A DNA stretch of 64,000 nt, taken from positions 124,001 through 188,000 of the forward strand of contig JAMPEB010000001.1 in the NCBI GenBank assembly GCA_023665475.1. The letters run 5' to 3'. This DNA comes from Lachnoclostridium sp. (GTDB lineage: Bacteria; Bacillota; Clostridia; Lachnospirales; Lachnospiraceae). Shown in pieces: positions 33,850 through 42,098 of this stretch. The notes under the pieces are model-generated. The model had not been told where the DNA came from. It saw only the letters and a program-made list of their open reading frames with translations, and did not search any database. A program made the translations under genes and the position numbers. Positions within the stretch are counted from its first letter, which is position 1. Every line of letters starts with the position of its first letter.

Positions 33850-35618
33850 TGGCCGATATCATTACACAGGAAGACCTTGTGCTTGTGCTGTCACAATCCA
33901 CATCTCCAAAACTTGATATGAAAGTGGAAGTATTAGAGTCTTCCGGCAAAATAATAGGAACCGTTCACGGTGTCGTAAACGGCAGCATGTCCATCAACGG
34001 AGAAGCCGATGTGAGGCGTACCGCAAATTTTGTTGTACAGCCCACATTAACGGAACATTTAAAACTGACTGAGGACAGTCTGCTGTGGCTCAATAAAGAT
34101 ATCCGGCTGTCTGTGGGGCTGTATAACTGCAGAACAAAACAATACAAATACTATCCGCTCGGATATTATGTTTATACGGACACATCTGGTACTTATGACG
34201 CCGCAACAAACAGCTTAACGATTAATTGTGCCGATTTTATGAAGAAATTGGACGGCACCAAAAACGGTCAGTTAGGTTCACTTATCATCCGTTATCCTGC
34301 TTATAGGGAAAACGAAGAAACAGGGGAACCTGTGGAATATCATACTATCCGCAATGCCGTAATAAAAACATTGGAAGAACTGGCAGGAATCACGAATCAC
34401 AGGATAGATGATATCGGTGCGTACAAAGGGATTCCCGAATATAACGCGGATTGGGAAAAATACCGGGAAGAAAATGCGAATCTGTGGAATACCATACCCT
34501 TCGATCAGGAGTTCTCCGCGGGATGCAGTGTTTTATCCATTCTGACAACTTTCCGTGATTTATATCCCAACTATGAAATGTTCTTTGACATGGACGCCAA
34601 CACATTTATATGCCAGTTAAAACCCATGTGCTACGAAGATGACATTTTCTTAGATAATACCTTTCTACAGCGGGTATTGATATCGGAAAATACTTCCGTA
34701 GATATGACTGCGGTAAAAAATATCTGTGAAGTGTGGGGAAAAGTAATAGAGGTAGATTTTTACGGCGATGAATGCTCTTATTCGGACAATACCTATACGG
34801 CTTCCATTGCAGGATATGAAGAAAAGTACGCAAACGGCGATTGTGTCGGTTTAAAAATCCCCTCCGCCAATCAGGAAAACGCCCGAATTAATATCAACGG
34901 TTTCGGTGCTATAGGCATCTATAGTGAAGCCAATGACGAACCGATAAAAGCCGGTGCGTTGAAACCGGATAATGTATATGCTTTCAAAATCAGGCAAAAG
35001 CGTATCGACGGGGAAAATCTGTTTCGGGCATATTTACTGGGGCAATGGCAGGTTCATGCCGTCAATGTTTTGACTGACGGGAAAAAAAGCGGAAAATTTG
35101 TAACCGCTTCCGATGGGAAAGAATATGAATTGTATTCCAAAGAATATTTTCAGAAACTTTATAACTGTGACCGCGTTGATATGACCGTTGTTGTCAATTC
35201 TCCCTTTACCGTAGAAAAGTTAGGGGAAATACCCGACATAAAGGTAAGCGGCGAATTTGAAAACATTACATCCGACGATTTAGCGGCGGACAGGGCAAAA
35301 TGGGAAAACTGGAAGAATTGCAGGCTGACCGATAATATTACCATTACTACTGCTCTTCTGCCCTTTCTGGATGTGAATAAAAAGGTATCCTACAAGCGTA
35401 GTGATGCCGATACAGAACAGCAATATATCATATCTTCCGTTTCCCATGATTTTTCGGGATTCACAACTACGATTACCATGTATCGTTTTTATCCTCTGTA
35501 TGAAACGCTGTTGAAAGAAGCCGGAACACATAAAGCCTTGTCCGGCTTCAGCCACGGCGTGCTGGGTAAATATACACATGAAGAACTTGCCGCTGTTGTC
35601 AGCGGAGAAGAATTATGA
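33849..35618 (+). CDS. Tail hub / baseplate protein (DUF5048-like)
   Basis: 589 residues from ATG 33849 in the TAATG overlap. The N-terminus has a hub-like first domain: VVNGSMSINGEADVRRTANF, LWLNKDIRLSVGL, YYPLGYYVYTDTSGTYD and LTINCADFMKKLDG, the pattern I associate with DUF5048 phage proteins. Residues about 170-260 hold a helical insertion, then PNYEMFFDMDANTFICQL. The C-terminus, QQYIISSVSHDFSGFTTTITMYRFYP, resembles the last strands of gp27/Tal-type hubs. It likely forms the ring closing the tube tip. Confidence 0.6.
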   Translation: MADIITQEDLVLVLSQSTSPKLDMKVEVLESSGKIIGTVHGVVNGSMSINGEADVRRTANFVVQPTLTEHLKLTEDSLLWLNKDIRLSVGLYNCRTKQYKYYPLGYYVYTDTSGTYDAATNSLTINCADFMKKLDGTKNGQLGSLIIRYPAYRENEETGEPVEYHTIRNAVIKTLEELAGITNHRIDDIGAYKGIPEYNADWEKYREENANLWNTIPFDQEFSAGCSVLSILTTFRDLYPNYEMFFDMDANTFICQLKPMCYEDDIFLDNTFLQRVLISENTSVDMTAVKNICEVWGKVIEVDFYGDECSYSDNTYTASIAGYEEKYANGDCVGLKIPSANQENARININGFGAIGIYSEANDEPIKAGALKPDNVYAFKIRQKRIDGENLFRAYLLGQWQVHAVNVLTDGKKSGKFVTASDGKEYELYSKEYFQKLYNCDRVDMTVVVNSPFTVEKLGEIPDIKVSGEFENITSDDLAADRAKWENWKNCRLTDNITITTALLPFLDVNKKVSYKRSDADTEQQYIISSVSHDFSGFTTTITMYRFYPLYETLLKEAGTHKALSGFSHGVLGKYTHEELAAVVSGEEL

Positions 35619-35638
35619 TTTGAAAGGAGAAGAAACTT

Positions 35639-38134
35639 ATGGCAGATTTTTCGACCTATAAAAATTTGGAGCTTCCTAAAAGCAATGAGCGTTATAATGT
35701 TGCGGTGGCCAACAAAAACAATATGGTCATAGATTCGGAGCTTCATAAGCTCGATATCAAAAACCGGAGTCAGGATGATTTGCTTGCTGCCGCAAAAGAA
35801 TCATTGGATTCTGAAATTTTGAGAGCCAGCACAAAGGAAACCGAGATATCCGGAAAATTGAATAATGAAATATCCAGAGCGACAGACACAGACAGTAAAA
35901 TGCAAGAAAATTTGTCCCAACATACTTCCAATGAATCAAATCCTCATAAGGTTACAAAATCACAATTGGGATTGGGGCATGTTGATAATACATCAGACAG
36001 TGAAAAGTTTGTGAAGGGGGTTATAGATAGTCTTCCTGAATCAAACAGATTAATCGATATATCATATGACGCATCTGGTACAGATACATTTTTCAACATT
36101 GCCGGGTTCTCCGATGGAGATAATACCGGGAGTTCTAATTTGCCGTCAAATGCAGTACATATAAGACCCATCAATCAGGAAGCAATAAAAAATCGTTTGG
36201 GGCTTGACCAAAAAGTTTCCAAATCCGGCGATACTATGACCGGAGAATTACACATCGAAAAATCATCCGGTGATACTTTTTTCAAGACGAAGAGGACAGA
36301 CACTAAACATGAACTTTTATTTGGCGTTGGAAGTGGCGGATATAATCGAGGAATACATGATACAGCACTCGATAAATGGATTCTTTGGCTGGATTCTGCT
36401 AATAAAGCGCATTTTATCGGTGATTCACAAACCGTTGGTGGGAAAAGTGCAAATGACTTCTTGCCTGCTCCGACCAAGTTGACAACTCAGGATTTAAACA
36501 GCACGACTACTCCGGGTTTCTATTATGGAGCTGGCGGAAACACCGTAAAAAACAAACCGGACAGCATATCAGAGTTTGGTTTGCTGGTAATCCGAACCGC
36601 CGATAGTTACCGAATGCAGTATCTGTACGATAAAGGAGAAAAATATTATCGGTCTTACCAAAGTAATGCATGGAGTAATTGGACAAAGGATGAAGCTGGA
36701 AGCGGTGGTTTTGACGGTAATATGCATGGAGTGCCTCTTACTAATGTAAATAAAATTTTCGATTCTTCCGGATCTTATAAAATTGATATGGATGCGAATA
36801 ATTTAAAGATTGGAAATATAACCGAAGGAACAGATGATTTGATATCTCCTTATATTCAATTAAGTGATGATACCATTAGTTTTCGTGGTGGCATAAATAT
36901 GGATTCTGATAGCGATTTACGAAGCATTACGATTAAATCAAGAAATTCAATGAATTTATATAGCCATTCCGATGTAGACATCTCTTCATCATCAGGAAAT
37001 TTAAATCTTAGGTCTAATGACGCTATGTCTATTAGTAATTCAAACGATAAGCTCAGTATCTCTGCTGGTAATGGTAGTTTATATCTCAAATCATCAGAAC
37101 ATATAAGACTTTTGCCCGGTGGAGGTGAGGTGGGCACTAACGATTCATCTTACTATGTCAAAGCCAAGAACATCCAAGGTGTTAAACTGAAAGATGGTTC
37201 AAAACCTGGTATCAGCAACTATGGCAGAATCGGGGCAGAGTTGGTTGATGTTGATGAAATTAAAGTCCATAAATTGATAGGTGAAGTTGTACCTACAGAT
37301 AGCGGTGACTTCTACAGAGTTTGTATTGGGAGCGATAATACACGGCCTGATTGCTTTATAGCAATGAGAAGTTTCGGTGATGTACAATGCGAAATTGGAA
37401 CCCATAATACTGATACAATGATTACCGCTGGCTCATATATAGTTTTGCAAAATGATACTGGCGGATATGTTTATGATAACGGACGCTATAGTAGTAGAAA
37501 TGAATGGGTTTTTGCGGGCACAGTTTTTAAGGGCTATAGCGTAACCAACGATGTAGCTACTTATGGAACATTGGATTTGGGTGATTCAACAACAAAATGG
37601 CGAAATATCTACGCAGTTACCGGCACAATCCAAACCTCCGACCGAAATGAGAAGCACGACATAGAGTCACTTACAAATGAGAAAACAAAAGATTTCATCA
37701 TGGGTCTTAAACCGTCATCCTATAAGATGAACAATGGCACTTCCGGGAGAACCCATTGGGGGCTGATATCGCAGGATATCGAAGAACTCATGGAAACCCT
37801 TGGAATGGATTCCACGGATTTCGGCGGATTTGTCAAATCTCCCAAAACCGTTACCATTGAGGAAGAGGAATCATACGAAGATAAAGACGAGAACGGCGAA
37901 ACAGTTATCAAAACCAAAAAGGTGAAAAAAGAGCAAATCGTAGATGGTGAATATCTCTATTCCCTAAGATATGATGAATTTATCGCACCAATGATAAAAA
38001 TGATACAGATGCAGCAAACTCAGATTACATCGCAGGATAAGAGAATCTCCGATTTGGAGGCACAGGTTGAAAAATTGAGCAGTCTGATTCTTGGAAAAGG
38101 AGGCAATGAAAGAAAAAATCATGACACAATATGA
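35639..38134 (+). CDS. Tail fibre with C-terminal S74 auto-cleaving chaperone
   Basis: 831 residues. The N-terminus attaches (MADFSTYKNLELPKSN); a coiled coil covers about 40-95; residues 101-120 carry the fibre motif NPHKVTKSQLGLGHVDNTSD. Residues about 195-620 form repetitive beta structure (SKSGDTMTGELHIEKSSGD is the head of it). From about 660 comes an intramolecular chaperone of the peptidase S74 family, with TSDRNEKHDIE (S667-D668, K672 form the predicted cleavage dyad) and FIMGLKPSSYKM, then THWGLISQDIEELM. The chaperone trimerises the fibre and cuts itself off. A final coiled coil (MIQMQQTQITSQDKRISDL) completes it. It should be the receptor-binding fibre. Confidence 0.85.
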   Translation: MADFSTYKNLELPKSNERYNVAVANKNNMVIDSELHKLDIKNRSQDDLLAAAKESLDSEILRASTKETEISGKLNNEISRATDTDSKMQENLSQHTSNESNPHKVTKSQLGLGHVDNTSDSEKFVKGVIDSLPESNRLIDISYDASGTDTFFNIAGFSDGDNTGSSNLPSNAVHIRPINQEAIKNRLGLDQKVSKSGDTMTGELHIEKSSGDTFFKTKRTDTKHELLFGVGSGGYNRGIHDTALDKWILWLDSANKAHFIGDSQTVGGKSANDFLPAPTKLTTQDLNSTTTPGFYYGAGGNTVKNKPDSISEFGLLVIRTADSYRMQYLYDKGEKYYRSYQSNAWSNWTKDEAGSGGFDGNMHGVPLTNVNKIFDSSGSYKIDMDANNLKIGNITEGTDDLISPYIQLSDDTISFRGGINMDSDSDLRSITIKSRNSMNLYSHSDVDISSSSGNLNLRSNDAMSISNSNDKLSISAGNGSLYLKSSEHIRLLPGGGEVGTNDSSYYVKAKNIQGVKLKDGSKPGISNYGRIGAELVDVDEIKVHKLIGEVVPTDSGDFYRVCIGSDNTRPDCFIAMRSFGDVQCEIGTHNTDTMITAGSYIVLQNDTGGYVYDNGRYSSRNEWVFAGTVFKGYSVTNDVATYGTLDLGDSTTKWRNIYAVTGTIQTSDRNEKHDIESLTNEKTKDFIMGLKPSSYKMNNGTSGRTHWGLISQDIEELMETLGMDSTDFGGFVKSPKTVTIEEEESYEDKDENGETVIKTKKVKKEQIVDGEYLYSLRYDEFIAPMIKMIQMQQTQITSQDKRISDLEAQVEKLSSLILGKGGNERKNHDTI

Positions 38135-38456
38135 AAACGAATTTAGCAATTTCCCAACGGAAAAAATCACAAGGCACAACTTTAAAAATGTAGATGACAG
38201 CATCGCATCCGTAATCAATCAGGTTAAAACGCTTCAGGAACAGGGGCTTTATGGTCAGGCTGCCCGGATTATTGATAACAACAAAGATGTATTGGGACAG
38301 TATATTGTGGATGCAGTCACTTTTCGTACATGGGAAGAGGAAATCTATAATACACAGAAATATGCCCGACAGGTGCAGCAGTCGGTATTTCTGGACGAAA
38401 AGGAACCTGACGATTGTGAAGAGGGTGACTTATGGATTGGGGGTAGTGTTTCATGA
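38106..38456 (+). CDS. Small fibre-associated protein, paralogue of the next gene
   Basis: 116 residues; AAGGAGG sits only two bases before ATG 38106, so the ATG at 38121 (MTQYENEF) is an alternative. Helical, with VINQVKTLQEQGLYGQAARII, IYNTQKYARQVQQSVF, then the ending EPDDCEEGDLWIGG. The closing pattern EPxxxxEGDLWI is common in tail-fibre subunits. It overlaps the last codons of the fibre gene and its stop overlaps the next start (ATGA). Confidence 0.6.
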   Translation: MKEKIMTQYENEFSNFPTEKITRHNFKNVDDSIASVINQVKTLQEQGLYGQAARIIDNNKDVLGQYIVDAVTFRTWEEEIYNTQKYARQVQQSVFLDEKEPDDCEEGDLWIGGSVS

Positions 38457-38758
38457 CAGTTGCATCACTATACCCCAATGACATAGACAAGATGCTGTTT
38501 TTTCAGGATAATGATATCAACGCTATGGGCGTGATGAATACTTATCATAATCTGATAGCACAGGGCAAATATACCGAAGCAGGCAATTATATCGGCATGC
38601 ATAAGGAAATATACGGATTATTTGCCGATTATTTGAACGCCCTTGAAAACCGCATTTATAATTTGCAGGAATATTTACTTACCAAACAAAAGAAAAATCC
38701 GTTTGTACTTTCAGACAGCGAGCCGAAGTCGGTTGACGAAGGTACAATCTGGATTTAA
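38453..38758 (+). CDS. Small fibre-associated protein, paralogue of the previous gene
   Basis: 101 residues, starting in an ATGA overlap. VMNTYHNLIAQGKYTEAGNYI, IYNLQEYLLTKQKKNPFVL and EPKSVDEGTIWI align position by position with the previous protein, so the pair arose by tandem duplication. Likely paired adaptors or assembly factors of the fibre. No known function. Confidence 0.6.
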   Translation: MTVASLYPNDIDKMLFFQDNDINAMGVMNTYHNLIAQGKYTEAGNYIGMHKEIYGLFADYLNALENRIYNLQEYLLTKQKKNPFVLSDSEPKSVDEGTIWI

Positions 38759-38783
38759 ACCGAAAGAAAGGAAGGGTTAATTT

Positions 38784-39122
38784 ATGGCAACAGTGAACGA
38801 ACAGTTGGCAACCGGCAGAGTACACCGGGTTTTGATTGACAAGGCAGCCAAGCTCTGGCAGAGAATTTCTTTTTGGACAAAAGCATCCGATGTGGAATTT
38901 GATGATGGAAATACGCTGCAGCAAAAATTAGGGAGCATTAATGGTATTACAGACAGTCTTGCTACTGCCAAGTCAGATATATCCTTATCTGCCAAGGCAG
39001 GCAAAATGCTCAAAGACCAGTTAGATAAGTTAAACGGTTATTCTTTCGTCGTATTGACACAGTCCCAATATGATGCTGCCGCCCACGATTCCAACACGAT
39101 ATATCTGATCAGGGAGGATTGA
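38784..39122 (+). CDS. Tail fibre adaptor-like protein
   Basis: 112 residues, ATG 38784 with GGAAGG upstream. It starts ATVNEQLATGRVHRVL with WQRISFWTKASDVEFDDG, and ends FVVLTQSQYDAAAHDSNTIYLIRED. This ending (LTQxQYDAxxxxDxxTIYLI) is widespread at the C-terminus of Firmicute phage tail proteins located before or within fibres. It ends four bases before the Gly-rich gene. Confidence 0.65.
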   Translation: MATVNEQLATGRVHRVLIDKAAKLWQRISFWTKASDVEFDDGNTLQQKLGSINGITDSLATAKSDISLSAKAGKMLKDQLDKLNGYSFVVLTQSQYDAAAHDSNTIYLIRED

Positions 39123-39125
39123 TTC

Positions 39126-40109
39126 ATGGCAGACTTTTCACAAACTTTTGTTTATAACGGAGATGGACATAGCTTTACCAATCAGGTCTTTACGGCTCCT
39201 TCCGATGGTCTTTACAAATTGGAGGCATACGGAGCCTGCGGCGGAAGCGGACTTCCCTCAGAAGATATGGGCGCCGCTAAAGAAAAACCGGGAGGATATG
39301 GCGGAGGAAGCCATGGATATGTACTTTTGAAAAAAGGAGAACAACTCTATATTGTTGTGGGCGGAACTTCCTATCAAGGCAGTTTTGACGGAACTTATCC
39401 CATAGGATATGGCGGAGCAAACGGAGGCGGCAGAAGCTCCGGACTGTTCAAAAACGGTATGTACTATGGCAATGGCGGCGGTGCTACACATATTGCCAAG
39501 TCCATAGTCGGACAGGGAGCATTAGCGGATTATCTGAATCAAAAAGGTGAGATACTAATTGTTGCCGGCGGCGGAGGTGGCGGTGGCAACGGTTATAATG
39601 CGAACCTTGATGAATCCGGCGGAAACGGTGGAGCCGGTGGCGGAGCAAACGGTGAAAACGGCACGACCGGATACTATTCATGGATTGGGGTTGACGGCAG
39701 CTCCGGAACCGGCGGAAGCCAGACCGAAGGCGGAATCAGCATGGGAGGCAGTGCCGGTTATAATGGAAGCTTTGGCACCGGAGGATACGAAGACAATCAC
39801 CATGGCGGTTGTGGCGGCGGTGGAGGCTGGTATGGCGGAGGATATTCCACGGCAAGAGGGCTGGATGAGGATTTACTCGGCATCGGCGGTGCCGGCGGCG
39901 GAAGCGGATATATCGGCGGTGTTCCCACCATCACATATAGGGGGAAAGAATATTTGCACCAGACCATTGCAGGAGCCAACTCCACAGGCAGTCATGGCTG
40001 GGCAAAAATTACACTGATTCAACACAATACGCCGTCCGTATATTTCGGCGACATCCCTATTTCCAAAATCTTTTTCGGGGATAAAGAAGTCACAGATATA
40101 AAATTTTAG
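39126..40109 (+). CDS. Glycine-rich tail-tip adhesin
   Basis: 327 residues. The first about 75 form a beta domain (FVYNGDGHSFTNQVF, GLYKLEAYGACGG). The middle about 200 residues are glycine-rich with GYGGANGGG, NGGGATHIAKS, AGGGGGGGNGY, CGGGGGWYGGG and GGAGGGSGYIGG. NGGGATHI is the signature of Gly-rich (ALK-like) domains. Poly-glycine-II bundles of this kind form the receptor tip of T-even-type Gp38 adhesins. The C-terminal 45 residues (YFGDIPISKIFFGDKEVTDIKF region, in part) look like a stabilising strand pair. Last gene of the operon, before a strong terminator. Role in target recognition is inferred. Confidence 0.7.
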   Translation: MADFSQTFVYNGDGHSFTNQVFTAPSDGLYKLEAYGACGGSGLPSEDMGAAKEKPGGYGGGSHGYVLLKKGEQLYIVVGGTSYQGSFDGTYPIGYGGANGGGRSSGLFKNGMYYGNGGGATHIAKSIVGQGALADYLNQKGEILIVAGGGGGGGNGYNANLDESGGNGGAGGGANGENGTTGYYSWIGVDGSSGTGGSQTEGGISMGGSAGYNGSFGTGGYEDNHHGGCGGGGGWYGGGYSTARGLDEDLLGIGGAGGGSGYIGGVPTITYRGKEYLHQTIAGANSTGSHGWAKITLIQHNTPSVYFGDIPISKIFFGDKEVTDIKF

Positions 40110-40119
40110 TTTTAATATG

Positions 40120-40165
40120 ATAGGGCAATCAGAAAATTATTGTTTTCTGATTGCCCTATTTTTTA
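40120..40165 (+). terminator. Terminator closing the tail operon
   Basis: A 17-bp stem, ATAGGGCAATCAGAAAA with TTTTCTGATTGCCCTAT, a six-base loop and six T. It marks the right end of the island. Confidence 0.9.
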
Positions 40166-40256
40166 CGATTAGAAACTTTTGACAGAATTCAAAATAAATA
40201 ATTGCGTCGCCGCTTATAGGATGCTAGAATAAGATTGAAAAATAGCTCCAAAAGCG

Positions 40257-42080
40257 ATGGAGGGTTTAAAAATATTGAAAATCGGGAAAATACAGAATAA
40301 AATATCACAGCCTCGGCATTGGATGACAGTTTTGCTACAGGCTTTTCCGGGAACTTATGCTTTGGCAGGAAATGACTGGAAAATGGCATCCGTATTTATT
40401 TTTCTGGGACTGGCAGCAGCATTTTGGACAGTGCAAAACAAGATTCCGCGCACTTTACAAGGGGACAAAAGAATCTTTCCGGCTGCTGCCTTTTTCAGTA
40501 TATGCACCGTAACGGGCAGAAGCTATGAAATATCCGGAAATTTTGCTCCGCTTATCGAGAGCCCTGCCCAAATCTGCAAAACCTTTGCAGGGTTATTAGG
40601 TTTCTTCTGTTTATACCGGGGAGCTTTACTGCTCATTTTCGGTCTTTTGGATAATCAGCGGATATTTCGCCGGGATTGCAGGAATAAGGTGGAAAAACTG
40701 TTATTTGAACAACATCCCTTCCTCGCGCCCCTTGTCGTAATTTTTATCAGCTCGCTTCCCGTTCTTATCAGCTTTTTTCCGGGCACCTTGGAGGCAGATG
40801 CCTATGTGCAGCTATCTCATATGCGTTCCGGCAATTGGGACGCCCATTATCCTGTAGCAGCGTCTCTTCTCATGGATGGCATAATCCGTCTGGGCCAAAG
40901 GCTGTTCGGTCATGATAATCTGGCATTTTTTCTGTATACAGGCACACAATATGCGATGCAGTGGCTGGTTTTTTCCTATACACTGTCCGTGTTGAAGCGA
41001 ATGAAAGCTCCTATTGTAATTCGGTGGGGAACATTGGCTTACTTTTCTTTCTTTTCCGTCTTTCAGATGTACGGTTATACCATGGTGAAGGATACCTTAT
41101 TTTATATCGCATTTCTGCTCTCTGCCGCAGTAACTGCGGATATCATAACCGAGGAGAACTTAAAAGAGGGAAGGGGCAGAAAAAGACTGCTTATCATCGC
41201 ATTATTCCTTGCCAGTCTGCTCATGGTATTTTCCCGAAACAACGGACTTCATCTGATTTTGTTTTCTGTGGTAATAGGATTTTTACTGTGCCGGAAATAC
41301 AAACAAGTGTACCTTACCATGCTTGCCGGCGCCATTCTGGGTACTCTGATCAACGGAGGGTTGGGGCAAATATACGGTGTGTCCCGGGGTTCTGTCCGGG
41401 AAATGCTTTCCGTCCCCCTTCAACAGACAGCCCGTTATCTCACGGAGCATTATGATGAAATAACGACTGAGGAACGCATGGTTTTAGAGGAAATTTTTGA
41501 GACAGATCTTGAAACGGTTGCACAGAGTTATCAACCGGAAATCGCGGACCCCGTCAAAGCTTATATGGTGTATTATCCGGACGCCAAAGCATTGACAGCC
41601 TATCTGCAAGTCTGGTGGCAGCAGTTTCTAAAACATCCCGATACTTATGTGCAGGCATTTATCAATCACACTTACGGATATTTTTATCCCGACAGAGAAT
41701 GCTTCTGGGAAGGTATCGGAGTCTATGATATCGGCGAAAGCTGGCCATGGGACAAAATGAATTTTGCTCCCTACTTTGTATTGGACAACCGGCAGATACG
41801 GGAACAAATCAGACAGACTCATCTGTGGATGAGCCGTCTGCCTCTGTTTGGGGGACTCTATAGCTGCGGTATGCACAATTTTCTTCTGATTGGAATGTTT
41901 TTCCGGCTATTAATCAGGGGAAGGAAAAAGGATTTATTCTTTTTCCTTCCCTGCGCGGGATGTGTGTTAATCTGCCTTATCTCACCCGTAAATGCATTAA
42001 TACGCTACATGCTTCCGGTAATGGCAGCCTTTCCGTTGAATCTTGCATGGTGCTTCAAAAAGGAAGACAACACAGCCTAA
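40257..42080 (+). CDS. Multi-pass membrane protein, GT-C-like (DUF6020 type)
   Basis: 607 residues from ATG 40257; a TTG at 40275 has the better ribosome site (GGAGGG ten bases before), which would give 601. There are 10-12 hydrophobic segments. The first large loop has FFPGTLEADAYVQLSHMRSG and DAHYPVAASLLMDG, followed by MVKDTLFYIAFLLSAA and FSRNNGLH. This order (PGT-D...HHPV-like, KDT, RNN/G) is what I know from DUF6020 membrane proteins, which resemble lipid-linked-sugar glycosyltransferases. It could decorate wall polymers. It stands outside the island, behind the tail terminator. Confidence 0.7.
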   Translation: MEGLKILKIGKIQNKISQPRHWMTVLLQAFPGTYALAGNDWKMASVFIFLGLAAAFWTVQNKIPRTLQGDKRIFPAAAFFSICTVTGRSYEISGNFAPLIESPAQICKTFAGLLGFFCLYRGALLLIFGLLDNQRIFRRDCRNKVEKLLFEQHPFLAPLVVIFISSLPVLISFFPGTLEADAYVQLSHMRSGNWDAHYPVAASLLMDGIIRLGQRLFGHDNLAFFLYTGTQYAMQWLVFSYTLSVLKRMKAPIVIRWGTLAYFSFFSVFQMYGYTMVKDTLFYIAFLLSAAVTADIITEENLKEGRGRKRLLIIALFLASLLMVFSRNNGLHLILFSVVIGFLLCRKYKQVYLTMLAGAILGTLINGGLGQIYGVSRGSVREMLSVPLQQTARYLTEHYDEITTEERMVLEEIFETDLETVAQSYQPEIADPVKAYMVYYPDAKALTAYLQVWWQQFLKHPDTYVQAFINHTYGYFYPDRECFWEGIGVYDIGESWPWDKMNFAPYFVLDNRQIREQIRQTHLWMSRLPLFGGLYSCGMHNFLLIGMFFRLLIRGRKKDLFFFLPCAGCVLICLISPVNALIRYMLPVMAAFPLNLAWCFKKEDNTA

Positions 42081-42098
42081 AACCGTGTTGTCCCACAA

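Noticed and set aside
14474-40165. Complete temperate prophage integrated at tRNA-Leu
   Set aside because: No integrase, excisionase, terminase, portal or capsid gene, and I found no copy of the tRNA 3' end near the right border.
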